Assembly (NCBI GenBank): GCA_008501545.1
Contig: QQUM01000614.1
Coordinates: 1 to 6,678, forward strand
Reading direction: 5' to 3'
DNA from: Calditrichota bacterium
GTDB taxonomy: Bacteria > Zhuqueibacterota > Zhuqueibacteria > Zhuqueibacterales > Geothermadaptataceae
DNA: 6,678 nt
A program made the position numbers and the translations under genes. Below are positions 6,030 to 6,678 of this stretch, in pieces. The notes below the pieces were generated by a model, which saw nothing but the letters and a program-made list of their open reading frames with translations, searched no databases and was not told where the DNA came from. Every line of letters begins with the position of its first letter. Position 1 is the stretch's first letter.

Positions 6030-6539
6030 TTATTTTTCATTTTGGTAAACAGGTGCGGCTTCAATGTTTTTTTCGTGCCCATCCTTGGCAATCGCACGTA
6101 AATATTCAAGAACCTGTTTCGCTTCATCCATGGTTAAATTCATGTTTGTCATCGGTGTTTTATATTCTGCCAGCATTTTTTGTCCGGTAGGGTGATTCTT
6201 TGTCATTTCATCAGGATTTAATATCATATTCAAAATGTATTCCGGGGTACGACGATCTACAGTGTACCGCTGGGCGGGACCGATGAACCGTTCATCCAGT
6301 TTGTGGCAAAGCGCACATTTTACGGTAAACAATGCTTCACCGGCTTTTACCATCTCCGCATCGATTTCGCCAAGCTGTATTTTCTCTTTTACGGGCCCAA
6401 TACCATTTACCATTTCAAAATCTGTAAGTCCACCTGGATTTGCTGGTTTGTCCGCAGTTTTTTCAGCAGCGTCATCACCACCACATCCGATCAGAAACAC
6501 GAGCAGCAATATACTTAACAGAGTTGAAAAAAACTTCAT
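6030..6539 (-). CDS. Monohaem cytochrome c lipoprotein, similar to those of clade II nos clusters
   Basis: A 169-residue electron-transfer protein on the periplasmic side. The N-terminus (MKFFSTLLSILLLVFLIGC) is a lipoprotein signal with lipobox LIGC and Cys19, followed by a low-complexity acidic linker. The single haem motif is CALCH (75-79). The distal ligand is probably Met130 in KTPMTNMN. The stretch VKEKIQLGEID (50-60) and the segment RRTPEYILNMILNPDEM (96-112) resemble, from memory, the cytochrome genes beside nosZ in Bacteroidota-type nos clusters; no nosZ lies in the window. AAGGAG sits 6 nt before the ATG. The upstream gene ends at its own terminator about 90 bp away, so this gene is probably transcribed alone. 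It could feed a terminal reductase outside the window or exchange electrons with the downstream iron-sulfur module. Confidence 0.9.
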   Translation of the reverse strand: MKFFSTLLSILLLVFLIGCGGDDAAEKTADKPANPGGLTDFEMVNGIGPVKEKIQLGEIDAEMVKAGEALFTVKCALCHKLDERFIGPAQRYTVDRRTPEYILNMILNPDEMTKNHPTGQKMLAEYKTPMTNMNLTMDEAKQVLEYLRAIAKDGHEKNIEAAPVYQNEK

Positions 6540-6606
6540 TTAGAGCTCCTTCACTTTGGGATTTTATAATAATTTGGTTGATACAGAAAACTTCAAGGCG
6601 GGAGTT

Positions 6607-6621
6607 TATAAAACTTTTATA
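6607..6621. repeat. Perfect AT-rich palindrome upstream of the cytochrome gene
   Basis: TATAAAACTTTTATA has 7-bp perfect arms around one central base. It lies between the upstream terminator and the cytochrome start, where an operator or promoter would be expected. The sequence is all A/T apart from the centre, so chance is a real possibility. No clean -35/-10 pair is seen in this gap. Confidence 0.3.
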
Positions 6622-6631
6622 CACCATGCAA

Positions 6632-6675
6632 TAAAAAAATCCAGCATCGGTGCAATGGGACACGATACTGGATTT
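6632..6675 (-). terminator. Intrinsic terminator of an upstream gene outside the window
   Basis: On the minus strand AAATCCAGTATCG (6663-6675) pairs with CGATGCTGGATTT (6637-6649), 13 positions including one U-G wobble. A short inner GUG/CAC extension is possible. Seven Ts follow directly. It marks the end of a minus-strand transcript entering from beyond the right edge and separates it from the cytochrome gene. Confidence 0.85.
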
Positions 6676-6678
6676 CTG

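Noticed and set aside
6575..6600. FNR-type site upstream of the cytochrome gene (TTGAT...TTCAA)
   Set aside because: The half-sites are about 9 nt apart instead of 4, and the second half is imperfect, so it does not fit the FNR/CRP site geometry.
6475..6663. 62-codon minus-strand ORF spanning the cytochrome start
   Set aside because: It overlaps the cytochrome gene in another frame and reads through an intrinsic terminator hairpin; no family is recognised.

Overview
The window comes from a didermic (Gram-negative type) bacterium of moderate to low GC content. The support is two Sec lipoproteins with lipoboxes, two N-terminal twin-arginine signal peptides, a type II secretion/type IV pilus ATPase and a periplasmic-type cytochrome c. 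The cytochrome resembles those in clade II nitrous-oxide-reductase clusters of Bacteroidota and related lineages. Together with the DUF6599/DUF362 neighbourhood, this suggests a member of the broad Bacteroidota/Calditrichota/KSB1-like group. That placement is inference. Every convincing protein gene is on the minus strand, so the functional order runs from the right end to the left.

Layout in transcription order. At the right edge (about 6632-6675) is the terminator of a gene outside the window. Next comes a small cytochrome c lipoprotein gene (6030-6539). A sigma70-like promoter (5953-5981) then precedes a strongly structured RNA of about 185 nt, which ends in a textbook intrinsic terminator (palindrome 5768-5791). 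The RNA is either a free-standing 6S-like regulatory RNA or the attenuator leader of the next operon. The terminator tail is duplicated in tandem.

A compact four-gene operon follows: a Tat-exported aldo/keto reductase with a C-terminal two-cluster ferredoxin domain (4546-5706), a DUF6599 lipoprotein (3645-4538), a Tat-exported DUF362 protein (2606-3589) and a membrane iron-sulfur protein (950-2593). The last is a fusion of a NapH-like quinol-oxidising membrane part to a NapG/MauM-like four-cluster part, with a twin-arginine motif inside the chain at the junction. About 20 bp after its stop lies a 51-bp imperfect hairpin (880-930).

The region 510-949 has no convincing gene, only a weak 31-residue single-membrane-span ORF on the plus strand. 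The left end (1-509) is the N-terminal part of a GspE/PilB-type ATPase that runs off the window.

All four operon products are predicted to act in or on the cell envelope. The simplest reading is an envelope redox module: the NapH/NapG-like fusion would pass quinol electrons through up to six [4Fe-4S] clusters to the exported reductase, with the DUF362 and DUF6599 proteins as accessory or substrate-handling partners. The module's substrate cannot be read from the sequence.
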